Shown piece after piece: positions 55,231-63,952 of a stretch of DNA of 64,000 nucleotides. The DNA is taken from assembly GCF_014638995.1 (NCBI RefSeq), contig NZ_BMFR01000008.1, positions 88,889 through 152,888 of the forward strand, read 5' to 3'. The first letter of the stretch is position 1. Every line of letters starts with the position of its first letter. The position numbers and the translations under genes were made by a program. A model generated the notes under the pieces. That model was not told the origin of the DNA. It searched no databases and saw only the letters and a list, made by a program, of their open reading frames with translations. The stretch is from Virgibacillus oceani (GTDB taxonomy: Bacteria > Bacillota > Bacilli > Bacillales > Amphibacillaceae).

Positions 55231-55276
55231 AAACTGCACCTGCAATTGGTGTTTAACAATTGCAGGTGCAGTTTTT
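55231..55276. terminator. Bidirectional terminator
   Basis: AAACTGCACCTGCAATT pairs fully with AATTGCAGGTGCAGTTT around a 10-nt loop, followed by TT on the plus side and A-rich sequence on the other. It separates the convergent XRE-cupin and HAD genes. Confidence 0.9.
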
Positions 55277-55283
55277 AGTGGAT

Positions 55284-55889
55284 TTAACCCAAAGTCAATA
55301 TATCGTTTGGCTTTTCAAAAATATAATCAGCATTTTCGAAACCCGAACGACTCCCAGATCCCCACAGGGCTAACCCGAAGTCAATTCCGGCAGACTTAGC
55401 ACATTGCAAATCATATATTGAATCTCCAATATAGATGGTCTCCTCTGGCTGGCTATCCATTAAATGCAGTCCCAATTCTAATGGATCGGGATTTGGTTTA
55501 TGTTTTAATGTGTCATCCGCACTTACAATTGCTTGGAAATGGTGTTCAATCCCCAGATGATAGAATCCATTTCGCAATTCTTCTGTTGTTTGAGAGGTTA
55601 CAATTCCTGCTTTTGGCAACTGAGCAATTACTTCTGGAATGTCTGGGAATATTGGGACGTTTTTCATAAACGGCTTTTCTTTAGCCACCCATGATTCTAA
55701 CGTGGTAGGGATATCAGCAATATTTAGAATTTCCAATGTACGCAGACCAGGTATCCCGATTGAAAAACGCAATTCATTTATTTCCTTCTCAATACCTTGC
55801 TCTTTCAGTGTATCCTGTAATGCTTTAAGACCAATTTGTTCTGAATCAATGATTGTACCATCCAAATCGAAAATGAATGTTTTATACAT
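55284..55889 (-). CDS. HAD-family phosphatase (phosphoglycolate phosphatase-like)
   Basis: A 201-residue HAD hydrolase. Motif I is FIFDLDGTIIDSE, motif II GIVTSQTT, motif III LKHKPNPDP, and motif IV YIGDSIYDLQCAKSAG. The cap is the small helical type. Substrate is open: phosphoglycolate, pyrophosphate or sugar phosphates are all possible. It lies 67 nt after the stop side of nothing else on its strand except the LacI gene upstream, with which it could be cotranscribed. Confidence 0.88.
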   Translation of the reverse strand: MYKTFIFDLDGTIIDSEQIGLKALQDTLKEQGIEKEINELRFSIGIPGLRTLEILNIADIPTTLESWVAKEKPFMKNVPIFPDIPEVIAQLPKAGIVTSQTTEELRNGFYHLGIEHHFQAIVSADDTLKHKPNPDPLELGLHLMDSQPEETIYIGDSIYDLQCAKSAGIDFGLALWGSGSRSGFENADYIFEKPNDILTLG

Positions 55890-55956
55890 GAAATCATCCC
55901 TTTTTCATTCGTTGTTTAAAATAGAATAAAGGATGAAATGCATTTCAGGTCAATAC

Positions 55957-56907
55957 TTAAATGGAAGAACGATGAATAATTTGATACGGGATTTTTATTT
56001 TATCTTTAGATTTTTTAATGGCTAGTTCAAATGCTTGCTCGCCGGCTTGAATAAGTTGGTGATCAACCGTTGATATTGCCAATGCTTCACCAATCGGCTG
56101 GTTTTCTTGACCTAATAGAGCCACATCCCTGGGGATATGCATACCAATGGATATAGCATATTGATAAATGCCTGCAGCTACTTCATCTCCATTTGCATAA
56201 ATAGCTGTAGGTTTTTCTTTTATATGTAATAGTTTTTGGGCGGCACGGTATCCATCTTGCATGGAATAACAATTAAAAATGACGTAATCTCCAGATGGTT
56301 TGCCAAATACCTCCTCGTAAGCAGTAAATGTCTGAATTGTACTTTTGCTTTCCATTTCCCTAGCCGTTGTAAAAGCTACTCTTTCATGCCCTCTCTCTTT
56401 CAGCAGATAGAAGGCTTCAACGTATGAAGTGTATCTATCTATGTAGGAGCAGCCTATCTCTGAAAAATCGGTATATTCACATGAGATAATGGGTCCATAC
56501 TTTGTAAAAGGTGTTATAGCTTCCCAGTTATTGGATCTGGATGTGATTATAACTGCATCAAGCATTTTGGTTTGCAGCATCGAAAGGTATTCGAGTTCTT
56601 TCTTAGCATCATATGTTGTCGGTAACACGATGACAGAATATTCGTGTTCAATTGATTTATTAAGTATGCCATGTAACATTTGGTCAAATGCCTGGTTATT
56701 GTTATATGGAATGATAACCCCGATTTGTCTTGTCTCGCCGCGTATTAAATCAATTGCGTTTCGGTTAGGTGTATAATTAAATTCATCAATAACGTTTTGA
56801 ACGGCAATTCTTTTTTCCTCAGAAACATACTTGTGATTATTTAATACTCGTGAAACCGTGGTTACCGAAACACCTGCCTTTTTAGCAATATCATGTATAT
56901 TGGCCAT
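55957..56907 (-). CDS. LacI-family transcriptional regulator
   Basis: A 316-residue repressor. Residues 1-50 hold the helix-turn-helix and hinge (NIHDIAKKAGVSVTTVSRVLN). The sensor domain follows, with GVIIPYNNNQAFDQML near residue 64 and ALLGQENQPIGEALAISTVDH late. ATG 56907 follows AAGGGTGG. The C-terminal third is shorter than usual. No sugar genes adjoin except the HAD phosphatase downstream, which may be the target. The effector is unknown. Confidence 0.9.
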   Translation of the reverse strand: MANIHDIAKKAGVSVTTVSRVLNNHKYVSEEKRIAVQNVIDEFNYTPNRNAIDLIRGETRQIGVIIPYNNNQAFDQMLHGILNKSIEHEYSVIVLPTTYDAKKELEYLSMLQTKMLDAVIITSRSNNWEAITPFTKYGPIISCEYTDFSEIGCSYIDRYTSYVEAFYLLKERGHERVAFTTAREMESKSTIQTFTAYEEVFGKPSGDYVIFNCYSMQDGYRAAQKLLHIKEKPTAIYANGDEVAAGIYQYAISIGMHIPRDVALLGQENQPIGEALAISTVDHQLIQAGEQAFELAIKKSKDKIKIPYQIIHRSSI

Positions 56908-57235
56908 TTCAACCACCCTTTTGTCATTTTTAAGGCTATCATAGTTTATGAATCTAACACTATTTTAGCAAAGTGGGGGTATTATGTAGATTTTTGGATG
57001 TGGCCAGTTGCCTAAGATGGTTATTTTCTCCGCTATGGAAGATGCTGGAGCTCGTATTCCTTTCATTGTAAGAGTCCATTTTAGCAGAAGTAACAGTATT
57101 TTAGCGATTATTACAGTTTAAATGGGGCTGTCTCATTATGGCAGCCCCCGTTATTTAGACGTAATTGGCTGCCCGGCTAATTTCCGACTCCATTGGATTC
57201 TAGTATCGGTAGGTGGAGTGTCTTGCCTGAACATC
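56908..57235. other. Intergenic region with a terminator-like hairpin
   Basis: About 330 bases with no gene. GGGGCTG (57124-57130) and CAGCCCC (57142-57148) form a hairpin near the end of the 57236-57649 gene on the minus strand. ATTTTAGC recurs three times between 56960 and 57110 without clear meaning. Confidence 0.5.
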
Positions 57236-57649
57236 TTACCGCCATCTAATTGCCATATCTAATTTACAGCATTCCGTGTCTTCAATTTTGGACCCCATTT
57301 TCAAGTTAATTCCATCCGGATTATAATTTACTTCAATATCACCTTTAATCCCCGTGGATCTAATTAACTCTTCTACTTTATCCAATTCATTCTTTTGTGC
57401 TGCATCCATCACTTTGTAGGCAAATTCTCTGGAATCTGCAAGTTTATTTAAAATTATTGCAGCATCGTTCAGCAATTGCCTGAATGCTCCAGCTGATTCA
57501 TGGAAAAAATTTGGATTTACATCTGGAAAATCTGGACGAACGTATGGAACATATTGCACTGGCTGATGATGAACACAGGGCCCAAGCTGATAAGCAGGAT
57601 GTCGATAATACGTTTCATAAAATGGGTGTGGCCATGCAGGGAAATGCAT
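57236..57649 (-). CDS. Probable spore-associated protein of unknown family
   Basis: A 137-residue protein. The first 50 residues are rich in His, Pro and Tyr (HFPAWPHPFYETYYRHPAY), as in spore coat proteins. The rest is helical with a Cys pair near the end (DTECCKLD). AGGAGG precedes the ATG, and a sigma-K-like promoter lies 31-58 nt upstream. It is divergent from the phospholipase-like gene. A spore coat role is inferred from composition and promoter, not from a recognised family. Confidence 0.75.
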   Translation of the reverse strand: MHFPAWPHPFYETYYRHPAYQLGPCVHHQPVQYVPYVRPDFPDVNPNFFHESAGAFRQLLNDAAIILNKLADSREFAYKVMDAAQKNELDKVEELIRSTGIKGDIEVNYNPDGINLKMGSKIEDTECCKLDMAIRWR

Positions 57650-57679
57650 TATGTGAACCTCCTAGGTGTAATTTCATAA

Positions 57680-57706
57680 TAATATATGTTTTATAGCCGT
57701 TAACGT
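57680..57706 (-). promoter_or_regulatory. Candidate sigma-K promoter
   Basis: On the minus strand, AC (57706-57705), 16 nt, then CATATATTA (57688-57680) fits the sigma-K pattern AC-N16-CATANNNTA. Start would be near 57673, just before the ribosome site of the 57236-57649 gene. Confidence 0.6.
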
Positions 57707-57811
57707 GATAAACGCCTTTCAATTTATTTAGCCGGCATAGGTAATTGTATATACAGCGGGAAGTATTTATGAATAACGTAAAGTAAGGCGAGCTGAAAGG
57801 GGGGTATTGCT

Positions 57812-58102
57812 TTGTCACAGCGAAGAAACAGAGGGTTAGGCTTTTGCATTTTCCCGGGCTATAAATATTGCGGTCCAGGCTGCAGCGGCCCAGGTGCTCC
57901 AGTAAATGAGGTGGATGCAGCTTGCAAGGCACATGATGAGTGTTACAGCAGGTATGGACCATCGTGTAAATGTGACCAGGAATTTATGCGCCGCCTTCAG
58001 AGGGAAATCGATCCATACACGCAAAAAGGCAGGCATGCAAGGACATTATTTAATTATATGAAGTTCCAAACTCTTTTTACTTGTGGTTTCAGAAGAAGAT
58101 AG
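57812..58102 (+). CDS. Small phospholipase A2-like (parvovirus VP1-like) protein
   Basis: A 96-residue protein starting at TTG after GAAAGGGGGG. It has the two hallmarks of secreted and parvoviral phospholipase A2: the calcium loop YCGPGCSGPG and the catalytic His-Asp in DAACKAHDECY. Six Cys could form disulphides. No signal peptide is evident. It would hydrolyse the sn-2 ester of phospholipids if active. Bacillus homologues are often labelled parvovirus coat protein VP1-like. Its divergent neighbour has a sporulation-type promoter, so a role in spore or mother-cell membranes is possible. Confidence 0.85.
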   Translation: MSQRRNRGLGFCIFPGYKYCGPGCSGPGAPVNEVDAACKAHDECYSRYGPSCKCDQEFMRRLQREIDPYTQKGRHARTLFNYMKFQTLFTCGFRRR

Positions 58103-58298
58103 GCAAACAAAAAGAATCGTTTTCCCATTGTCTGGAATCACGATTCTTATGTTTTGTTCTATGCAAATGGTCTTTCTTCGTTTTTGTCCTCTGTGTTCGT
58201 AAATCAAACTGTGCAAAGGGGCTTCTTCCATTTTCCGGATTTCTTTTTCCCTCGCGTACCAGTTTCTCTCTCTGTTTTTTGGCATTCGATTTTGCCAT
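58089..58298 (-). CDS. Small basic protein of unknown function
   Basis: A 69-residue, highly basic protein (AKSNAKKQREKLVREGKRNPE, then RTKTKKDHLHRTKHKNRD). ATG 58298 lies 8-9 nt after AGGAG. The GRSPF segment is like a group of short Bacillaceae proteins I cannot name. The gene ends inside the 3-prime part of the phospholipase-like gene (14 nt tail overlap), and a hairpin at 58112-58148 lies in its last codons. Confidence 0.68.
   Translation of the reverse strand: MAKSNAKKQREKLVREGKRNPENGRSPFAQFDLRTQRTKTKKDHLHRTKHKNRDSRQWENDSFCLPIFF
58112..58148. terminator. Hairpin after the phospholipase-like gene
   Basis: AAGAATCGT and ACGATTCTT form a 9-bp perfect stem around 19 nt, with ATGTTTTG after it. 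It may end the plus-strand transcript although it lies inside the small convergent gene. Confidence 0.55.
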
Positions 58299-58457
58299 GG
58301 TCATCACTCTCCTGATTTCTTGTTGCTTTTTATTATACATATTTCCAGCTTTTTTACAATAAAGCTTGTCGCCGTAAAACGCTTAAAAGATAGTCATCAT
58401 TATAAAAGCCTCACTTGCATAAGCTATATAAACCGCGCCCTAAATGGAGGGAATTCA

Positions 58458-60353
58458 ATGAGTATACTAGACAAAGTAAGGAGTCACCGAGAAGAAGAAA
58501 GACGGCTAATGTGGGAAGGAACGTTCGGGGAGTATTTGGAAATAGTAAAACAGCGGCCTGAAGTTGCCCAAACAGCTCATTCACGCGTTTATAATATGAT
58601 TAAAAGCTCCGGATTAACTGAGAAAGATGGAAAAAAGATGTACGACTTTTTCGGTGGGGAGATTTTTGGGCTTGAGGAAGCAATTGAAAGGCTTGTTGAG
58701 GAATACTTTCACCCCGCAGCAAAACGACTTGATGTACGTAAACGGATTTTATTGTTAATGGGCCCTGTTAGTGGTGGGAAATCGACAATTGTGACAATGC
58801 TGAAGCGTGGATTGGAGAGGTTTTCCAGAACTGATGAGGGTGCGGTATACGCCATTAAAGGCTGTCCAATGCATGAAGACCCACTTCACCTTATACCACA
58901 GCATCTGCGTGAGGACTTTTTCAATGAATATGGTATTCGTATCGAGGGTAGCCTGTCACCGTTGAACACAATGCGACTTGAGAAAGAATATGACGGAAGA
59001 ATTGAGGATGTCGAGGTTGAACGTATATTTTTCTCTGAGGATAAGCGTGTTGGTGTTGGAACATTTAGCCCCTCTGATCCCAAATCACAGGATATTGCTG
59101 ATTTAACAGGTAGTATTGATTTTTCGACAATTGCTGAATACGGATCGGAATCAGATCCGCGCGCATACCGCTTCGATGGTGAATTGAATAAGGCGAATCG
59201 CGGGATGATGGAATTTCAGGAAATGCTGAAATGTGATGAGAAATTTTTATGGCATCTCTTATCGTTAACACAGGAAGGTAATTTTAAGGCTGGCAGATTT
59301 GCGCTAATAAGTGCCGATGAACTGATTGTAGCGCATACAAACGAAGCCGAGTATCGTTCGTTTATTTCCAATAAAAAGAACGAGGCGCTTCATTCACGGA
59401 TTATTGTCATGCCGATTCCGTATAATTTACGTGTTAGTCAGGAAGAACGTATTTATCAAAAAATGATTAATGAAAGTGATATGGCACATGTGCACATCGC
59501 TCCGCATGCATTACGGGTTGCTGCCATTTTTTCTATTTTAACGCGGCTGGAGGATTCTAAGAAACAAGGGGTAGATAATCTTAAGAAAATGCGTTTGTAT
59601 GATGGAGAAAATGTGGAAGGATTTAACCAGGTTGACGTTGATGAGCTGAGAAAGGAATTCCCAACTGAAGGGATGAATGGGATTGACCCGCGCTATGTGA
59701 TTAATAGAATTTCCTCTTCGATTATACGTAAGGAAGTTCCTGCGATAAATGCGCTTGATGTGCTGCGTTCATTGAAGGATGGGCTTGATCAGCATCCTTC
59801 GATCTCACAGGAAGATCGTGATAAATATATGAACTATATTGCTGTTGCGAGAAGGGAATATGATGAAATTGCCAAGAAAGAAGTCCAAAAGGCATTCGTG
59901 TATTCATATGAAGAGTCCGCGAAAACATTGATGAATAATTACCTTGATAACGTTGAAGCATTTTGCAATAAAAATAAATTGCGTGATCCGCTTACTGGGG
60001 AAGAATTGAATCCGGATGAAAAGCTTATGCGTTCAATTGAAGAACAAATTGGAATTTCAGAAAATGCTAAAAAAGCGTTCAGGGAAGAAATTCTTATTCG
60101 TATTTCTGCCTATGCACGGAAAGGCAAGCGCTTTGACTACAGCTCTCATGAGCGTTTGCGGGAAGCAATTCAAAAGAAATTGTTTGCAGATTTAAAAGAT
60201 GTCGTTAAAATTACAACTTCATCAAAGACCCCGGACGAATCACAGCTTAAGAAAGTTAATGAAGTAATTGCCAGATTAATAGATGAGTATGGATATAATT
60301 CCATCTCAGCAAACGACTTGCTGCGTTATGTAGGAAGCTTGCTCAACAGGTAA
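58458..60353 (+). CDS. prkA: PrkA, AAA+ serine kinase/protease-like sporulation protein
   Basis: A 631-residue protein, the same length as B. subtilis PrkA. The AAA+ core has Walker A GPVSGGKSTI near residue 100 and the C-terminal part is the PrkA kinase-like domain. GGAGGG precedes ATG 58458. A longer frame from 58320 has no ribosome site. In Bacillus it acts in the mother cell and supports sigma-K activity. Its neighbours yhbH and spoVR are its usual partners (YeaG, YeaH, YcgB in enterics). CATAAGCTA about 20 nt before the RBS is a possible sporulation -10 box. Confidence 0.96.
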   Translation: MSILDKVRSHREEERRLMWEGTFGEYLEIVKQRPEVAQTAHSRVYNMIKSSGLTEKDGKKMYDFFGGEIFGLEEAIERLVEEYFHPAAKRLDVRKRILLLMGPVSGGKSTIVTMLKRGLERFSRTDEGAVYAIKGCPMHEDPLHLIPQHLREDFFNEYGIRIEGSLSPLNTMRLEKEYDGRIEDVEVERIFFSEDKRVGVGTFSPSDPKSQDIADLTGSIDFSTIAEYGSESDPRAYRFDGELNKANRGMMEFQEMLKCDEKFLWHLLSLTQEGNFKAGRFALISADELIVAHTNEAEYRSFISNKKNEALHSRIIVMPIPYNLRVSQEERIYQKMINESDMAHVHIAPHALRVAAIFSILTRLEDSKKQGVDNLKKMRLYDGENVEGFNQVDVDELRKEFPTEGMNGIDPRYVINRISSSIIRKEVPAINALDVLRSLKDGLDQHPSISQEDRDKYMNYIAVARREYDEIAKKEVQKAFVYSYEESAKTLMNNYLDNVEAFCNKNKLRDPLTGEELNPDEKLMRSIEEQIGISENAKKAFREEILIRISAYARKGKRFDYSSHERLREAIQKKLFADLKDVVKITTSSKTPDESQLKKVNEVIARLIDEYGYNSISANDLLRYVGSLLNR

Positions 60354-60368
60354 ATTTATAATTATCCC

Positions 60369-60411
60369 AAAAATAACAGGACTAATCGTTTCGTTAGTCT
60401 TGTTATTTTTT
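60369..60411 (+). terminator. Terminator after prkA
   Basis: AAAATAACAGGACTAA and TTAGTCTTGTTATTTT pair with one wobble around 8 nt and end in TT. It separates prkA from yhbH. Confidence 0.88.
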
Positions 60412-60450
60412 AATAGAAAAAGAAAGCCGGGTGTGATGTGAATTCGGAAG

Positions 60451-60500
60451 GGCATCAGCGGAACATCGGCAGGAGAACGGGAATATCGTCAGGAGAGCAG
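60451..60500. repeat. Degenerate direct repeats with 20-bp period
   Basis: GAACATCGGCAGGAGAACGG (60461-60480) is followed without gap by GAATATCGTCAGGAGAGCAG (60481-60500), with 15 of 20 bases equal. A partial unit GGCATCAGCG precedes. The period equals that of the 53019 tract though the core differs. Confidence 0.78.
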
Positions 60501-60696
60501 CACCGAATGACACCCCAAAGTCTGTTTTATTTCAATTTAGTATGCAGTAGTAATAACTTGTTTCACCGTAATTGCATATGATAAAGAAAGCATTGAAGTA
60601 ATTTTATATGTTTTTTTAACAATTTTATAAAAAAGCTAGAGGGTGAAATTGGCATACTGACTTTCGATCTCTAGAATCTGAAAAGGAGGGGAAGGT

Positions 60697-61845
60697 ATGA
60701 ATGAAAAGAAGGAAAGCTTCGTCGTCTCCCAGGAAAATTGGTCCCTCCATCGTAAAGGCTATCAGGATCAGCAGCGGCATTCTGATAAGGTAAAGGAAGC
60801 CATTAAAAATAACCTGCCTGATTTAATTAGTGAAGAAAATATTATTATGTCGAATGGCCGCGATGTTATTAAAATCCCTATTCGTTCGCTTGATGAATAC
60901 AAAATTCGTTACAATTACGATAAATCAAAGCATGTGGGTCAAGGCAATGGTGACAGTCAAGTTGGGGATATCGTCGCCCGCGCACCCAGTGAATCAGGTC
61001 AAGGTAAAGGCGGATCCGGGAAAGGGCATGAAGCTGGAGATCAGCCGGGACAGGATTATTATGAGGCAGAAGTGTCTTTAGCTGAGATAGAAGGAGTTCT
61101 TTTCAAAGAGCTTGAGTTGCCCAACCTTCAACAAAAAGAACAAGCAGAAATCAAAACCGAGAAAATTGAATTTAATGATATTCGCAAAAAAGGACTTATG
61201 GGCAACATTGATAAGAAACGAACAATTTTAACGGCAATTAAGAGAAATGCGACGGAAGGAAAACCTGGAATTACGCCATTCTCTAACGACGATTTGCGAT
61301 TTAAAACATGGAATGAAGTAATCAAACCGGAATCAAAGGCAGTAGTTCTGGCGCTAATGGACACAAGCGGATCAATGGGAAGGTTTGAAAAGTATATGGC
61401 AAGGAGCTTCTTTTTCTGGATGACAAAATTTTTGCGATCGAAATATGAAACAGTTGAAATCGAATTTGTTGCCCATCATACTGAGGCGAAAGTTGTTTCA
61501 GAGGAAGACTTTTTTTCTAAGGGCGAAAGCGGCGGAACGATTTGTTCATCAGCATATCGCAAGGCATTAGAGCTTATCGATGAAAAGTATAATCCCGTGC
61601 GCTATAATATTTATCCATTCCATTTTTCGGATGGAGATAACTTAACATCTGATAATCAAAAATGTCTTAAACTCGTTGATAAAATTATGGATGTTTCGAA
61701 TATGTTTGGCTACGGAGAGGTTAATGCATATAATCGCCACTCAACATTGATGAACGCATTTAAAACGATCGATAATCCCAAATTCCGCCATTATATTTTG
61801 AAGGATAAGAGCGATGTATACCATGCGATGAAAAGCTTTTTTTAG
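60697..61845 (+). CDS. yhbH: YhbH sporulation protein (DUF444, vWA-like)
   Basis: A 382-residue protein of the DUF444 family. After a basic N-terminus and a Gly-rich stretch ([11 protein letters not shown], about residues 105-118), the C-terminal half is von Willebrand A-like with the metal-site motif LMDTSGSMG and [15 protein letters not shown] precedes the ATG. Known members are made in sporulating mother cells. It works with PrkA and SpoVR, the genes on either side. Confidence 0.94.
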   Translation: MNEKKESFVVSQENWSLHRKGYQDQQRHSDKVKEAIKNNLPDLISEENIIMSNGRDVIKIPIRSLDEYKIRYNYDKSKHVGQGNGDSQVGDIVARAPSESGQGKGGSGKGHEAGDQPGQDYYEAEVSLAEIEGVLFKELELPNLQQKEQAEIKTEKIEFNDIRKKGLMGNIDKKRTILTAIKRNATEGKPGITPFSNDDLRFKTWNEVIKPESKAVVLALMDTSGSMGRFEKYMARSFFFWMTKFLRSKYETVEIEFVAHHTEAKVVSEEDFFSKGESGGTICSSAYRKALELIDEKYNPVRYNIYPFHFSDGDNLTSDNQKCLKLVDKIMDVSNMFGYGEVNAYNRHSTLMNAFKTIDNPKFRHYILKDKSDVYHAMKSFF

Positions 61846-61895
61846 AAGGAAGAAGCGGTTGTTTGACAATTGGAAGGGCTAATATCCATCAAGTA

Positions 61896-61921
61896 TAGGC
61901 ACTCCTGAACAGGGGTGCCTC
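61896..61921. terminator. Terminator hairpin between yhbH and the convergent gene
   Basis: AGGCACTCC and GGGGTGCCT pair with one mismatch around 6-7 nt, followed by CCGTTTG. A short T-run makes it moderate. Confidence 0.6.
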
Positions 61922-61952
61922 CGTTTGTAATGCAGTCGTATATGCGTTAGCG

Positions 61953-62318
61953 TTATTCCCCTGGCCCAGCAAGTTCTATCTTATAAACACCGCGGGCAGT
62001 ACTTAGCAGAAACTGTGATCCGTCAAATTCATAAAGCGAATTATCCTCAAGTGGTATTTCGTATTGTGATGCTGGGAGATCCTGAGGCTTGAGGTCGGCG
62101 GCATCCGTTAAAACGTGTCCTGTACCGTTTAATTGTAATGTGTGCATTGGTACATAATCATCAATTCTTCTTGTGTTTTTTGAATAAGAAATGTTTTGCA
62201 GCTCCATTAATGTTTCATCTACATCATCAAGCTCCAGTTTGGTAACTTTGATATTTTGTCCATTCCATCGATTCAGTAACTCGTTTAACTCTTCTATTGA
62301 TAAGAAATGTTGATCCAT
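61953..62318 (-). CDS. Small conserved protein of unknown function
   Basis: A 121-residue acidic, soluble protein (LSIEELNELLNRWNGQNIKVTKLELDDVDE early, ELAGPGE at the end), beta-rich in the second half. ATG 62318 is preferred, with AGGAGGA 6 nt upstream. An ATG at 62324 is too close to it. It lies between yhbH and spoVR on the opposite strand, sharing the spoVR promoter region. I do not recognise it. Confidence 0.72.
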   Translation of the reverse strand: MDQHFLSIEELNELLNRWNGQNIKVTKLELDDVDETLMELQNISYSKNTRRIDDYVPMHTLQLNGTGHVLTDAADLKPQDLPASQYEIPLEDNSLYEFDGSQFLLSTARGVYKIELAGPGE

Positions 62319-62477
62319 AATCATTCCTCCTATCGTTTATGCTTTCCATGATGGAAAGGAAACATTCAGGGAATTGAGTCTTGAATCTGTGGGAAAAATT
62401 GTATATATTGATTCGACATTATTTGGAGAATGGCAGTGACGCATTTGAATTCCATGTTCAAAAATCTTCCACTGACA

Positions 62478-62485
62478 CATACAAT
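62478..62485 (+). promoter_or_regulatory. Candidate sigma-E -10 box of spoVR
   Basis: CATACAAT equals the sigma-E -10 consensus. The -35 at about 15 nt upstream (TTCAAAA) is weak. Transcription from about 62492 would leave a very short leader before the GGAGGG site. B. subtilis spoVR is known to depend on sigma-E. Confidence 0.6.
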
Positions 62486-62512
62486 ATAAAAAGTACAATT
62501 GGAGGGATTATA

Positions 62513-63922
62513 TTGACGGAAACGAAGGCGCTCAATCGTGCAATCGCTGAAATTACGGAAATTGCGTCTGGATTTGGTCTCGATTTTTACCCGATGCGTT
62601 ATGAAATTTGTCCTGCAGATATTATTTATACATTCGGTGCGTATGGCATGCCAACGCGCTTTAGTCATTGGAGTTTTGGAAAGCAATTTCATAAAATGAA
62701 GCTGCATTATGATCTTGGTTTGAGCCAAATATATGAACTTGTTATCAATTCTAATCCATGTTATGCCTTTTTACTTGATACGAATAGCCTCATACAAAAT
62801 AAGTTAATCATTGCCCACGTGTTGGCCCATTGTGATTTTTTCAAAAATAATATGCGTTTTTCCAATACGAGAAGAGATATGGTCGAAAGTATGACCGCAA
62901 CAGCAGAGCGGATTGCAAGCTATGAGATGGTTCATGGGAAGGATGAAGTAGAACGTTTTTTAGATGCGGTACTATCCATTCAGGAACACATAGATCCATC
63001 CATCGTCAGGCCGAAGTTGACACCTTATGAGACGGAAAAGGATGAGGAGGAAGATAAACCGGCAGTGAAGTCCCCATATGATGATTTATGGAGCCTGGAT
63101 GAACGGACTGAAAAAAAGAAGCCCAAGACGAAAAAGAGACAAAAGTTCCCCCCAAAGCCGGAAAAGGACCTATTGCTGTTTATTGAAGAATACAGTCGCG
63201 AGCTCGAGGACTGGCAGCGTGATATTTTGACAATGATGCGTGAGGAAATGCAGTATTTCTGGCCGCAGCTTGAGACGAAAATCATGAACGAGGGCTGGGC
63301 ATCATACTGGCATCAGCGCATTTTAAGGGAAATGGACTTAACATCTGATGAAACGGTAGAATTTGCATCGTTAAACGCTGGTGTTGTCCAGCCATCCAGA
63401 CAAAACATTAATCCTTACTACCTTGGATTGAAAATTTATGAAGATATTGAAGAGCGGTACAATAATCCAACTGAGGAAATGCAAGAACTGGGAGTAGAAC
63501 CTGATTCGGGAAGGGACAAAATCTTTGAAGTAAGGGAAATTGAATCAGATATATCATTTATTAGAAATTATTTAACGAAAGATTTAGTACAGCGGGAAGA
63601 TATGTATTTATTTGAGAAGCAGGGCAGAGATTACAAAATTACCGATAAAGACTATGAGAAAGTTAGGGATCAGCTTGTCTCCATGCGGGTAAATGGCGGT
63701 TTTCCATATATAACTGTTGAAAACGGAGACTATTTGCGCAATAGGGAGCTTTATTTAGTTCACGGCTATGAAGGAACCGAGCTTGACCTCAACTATTTAG
63801 AGCATGTTCTACCATACATTTATCAACTGTGGGGGCGGACTGTGTACATCGAAACAAATGTGGAGGAAAAGCAGATTCTATACTCCTATGACGGCAACAA
63901 AGTAAATCGGCGGTATATCTAG
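62513..63922 (+). CDS. spoVR: SpoVR, stage V sporulation protein R
   Basis: A 469-residue protein, nearly the 468 of B. subtilis SpoVR, needed for normal spore cortex. The N-terminal [20 protein letters not shown] and [14 protein letters not shown] are diagnostic. [13 protein letters not shown] in the middle is also typical. TTG 62513 lies 6 nt after GGAGGG. A frame back to 62381 would include the sigma-E-like promoter and is rejected. A Lys/Pro-rich linker at about residues 190-220 separates two parts. A REP2 fragment follows the stop. Confidence 0.95.
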   Translation: MTETKALNRAIAEITEIASGFGLDFYPMRYEICPADIIYTFGAYGMPTRFSHWSFGKQFHKMKLHYDLGLSQIYELVINSNPCYAFLLDTNSLIQNKLIIAHVLAHCDFFKNNMRFSNTRRDMVESMTATAERIASYEMVHGKDEVERFLDAVLSIQEHIDPSIVRPKLTPYETEKDEEEDKPAVKSPYDDLWSLDERTEKKKPKTKKRQKFPPKPEKDLLLFIEEYSRELEDWQRDILTMMREEMQYFWPQLETKIMNEGWASYWHQRILREMDLTSDETVEFASLNAGVVQPSRQNINPYYLGLKIYEDIEERYNNPTEEMQELGVEPDSGRDKIFEVREIESDISFIRNYLTKDLVQREDMYLFEKQGRDYKITDKDYEKVRDQLVSMRVNGGFPYITVENGDYLRNRELYLVHGYEGTELDLNYLEHVLPYIYQLWGRTVYIETNVEEKQILYSYDGNKVNRRYI

Positions 63923-63924
63923 CT

Positions 63925-63952
63925 GGGACAGAGGGTCAGACCCACTAGCGTT
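63925..63952. repeat. Partial REP2 element
   Basis: GGGACAGAGGGTCAGACCC lies 3 nt after the spoVR stop. Only the left part and the loop are present, then unrelated sequence follows to the end of the window. Confidence 0.6.

Larger units (their letters stand above)
60354..60696. other. Intergenic region between prkA and yhbH
   Basis: About 340 bases without a gene. It has the prkA terminator (60369-60411), a 20-bp-period repeat (60451-60500) and an AT-rich stretch that should hold the yhbH promoter. CATATGAT at 60577-60584 resembles a sigma-E -10 box, but no good -35 is visible. Confidence 0.55.
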
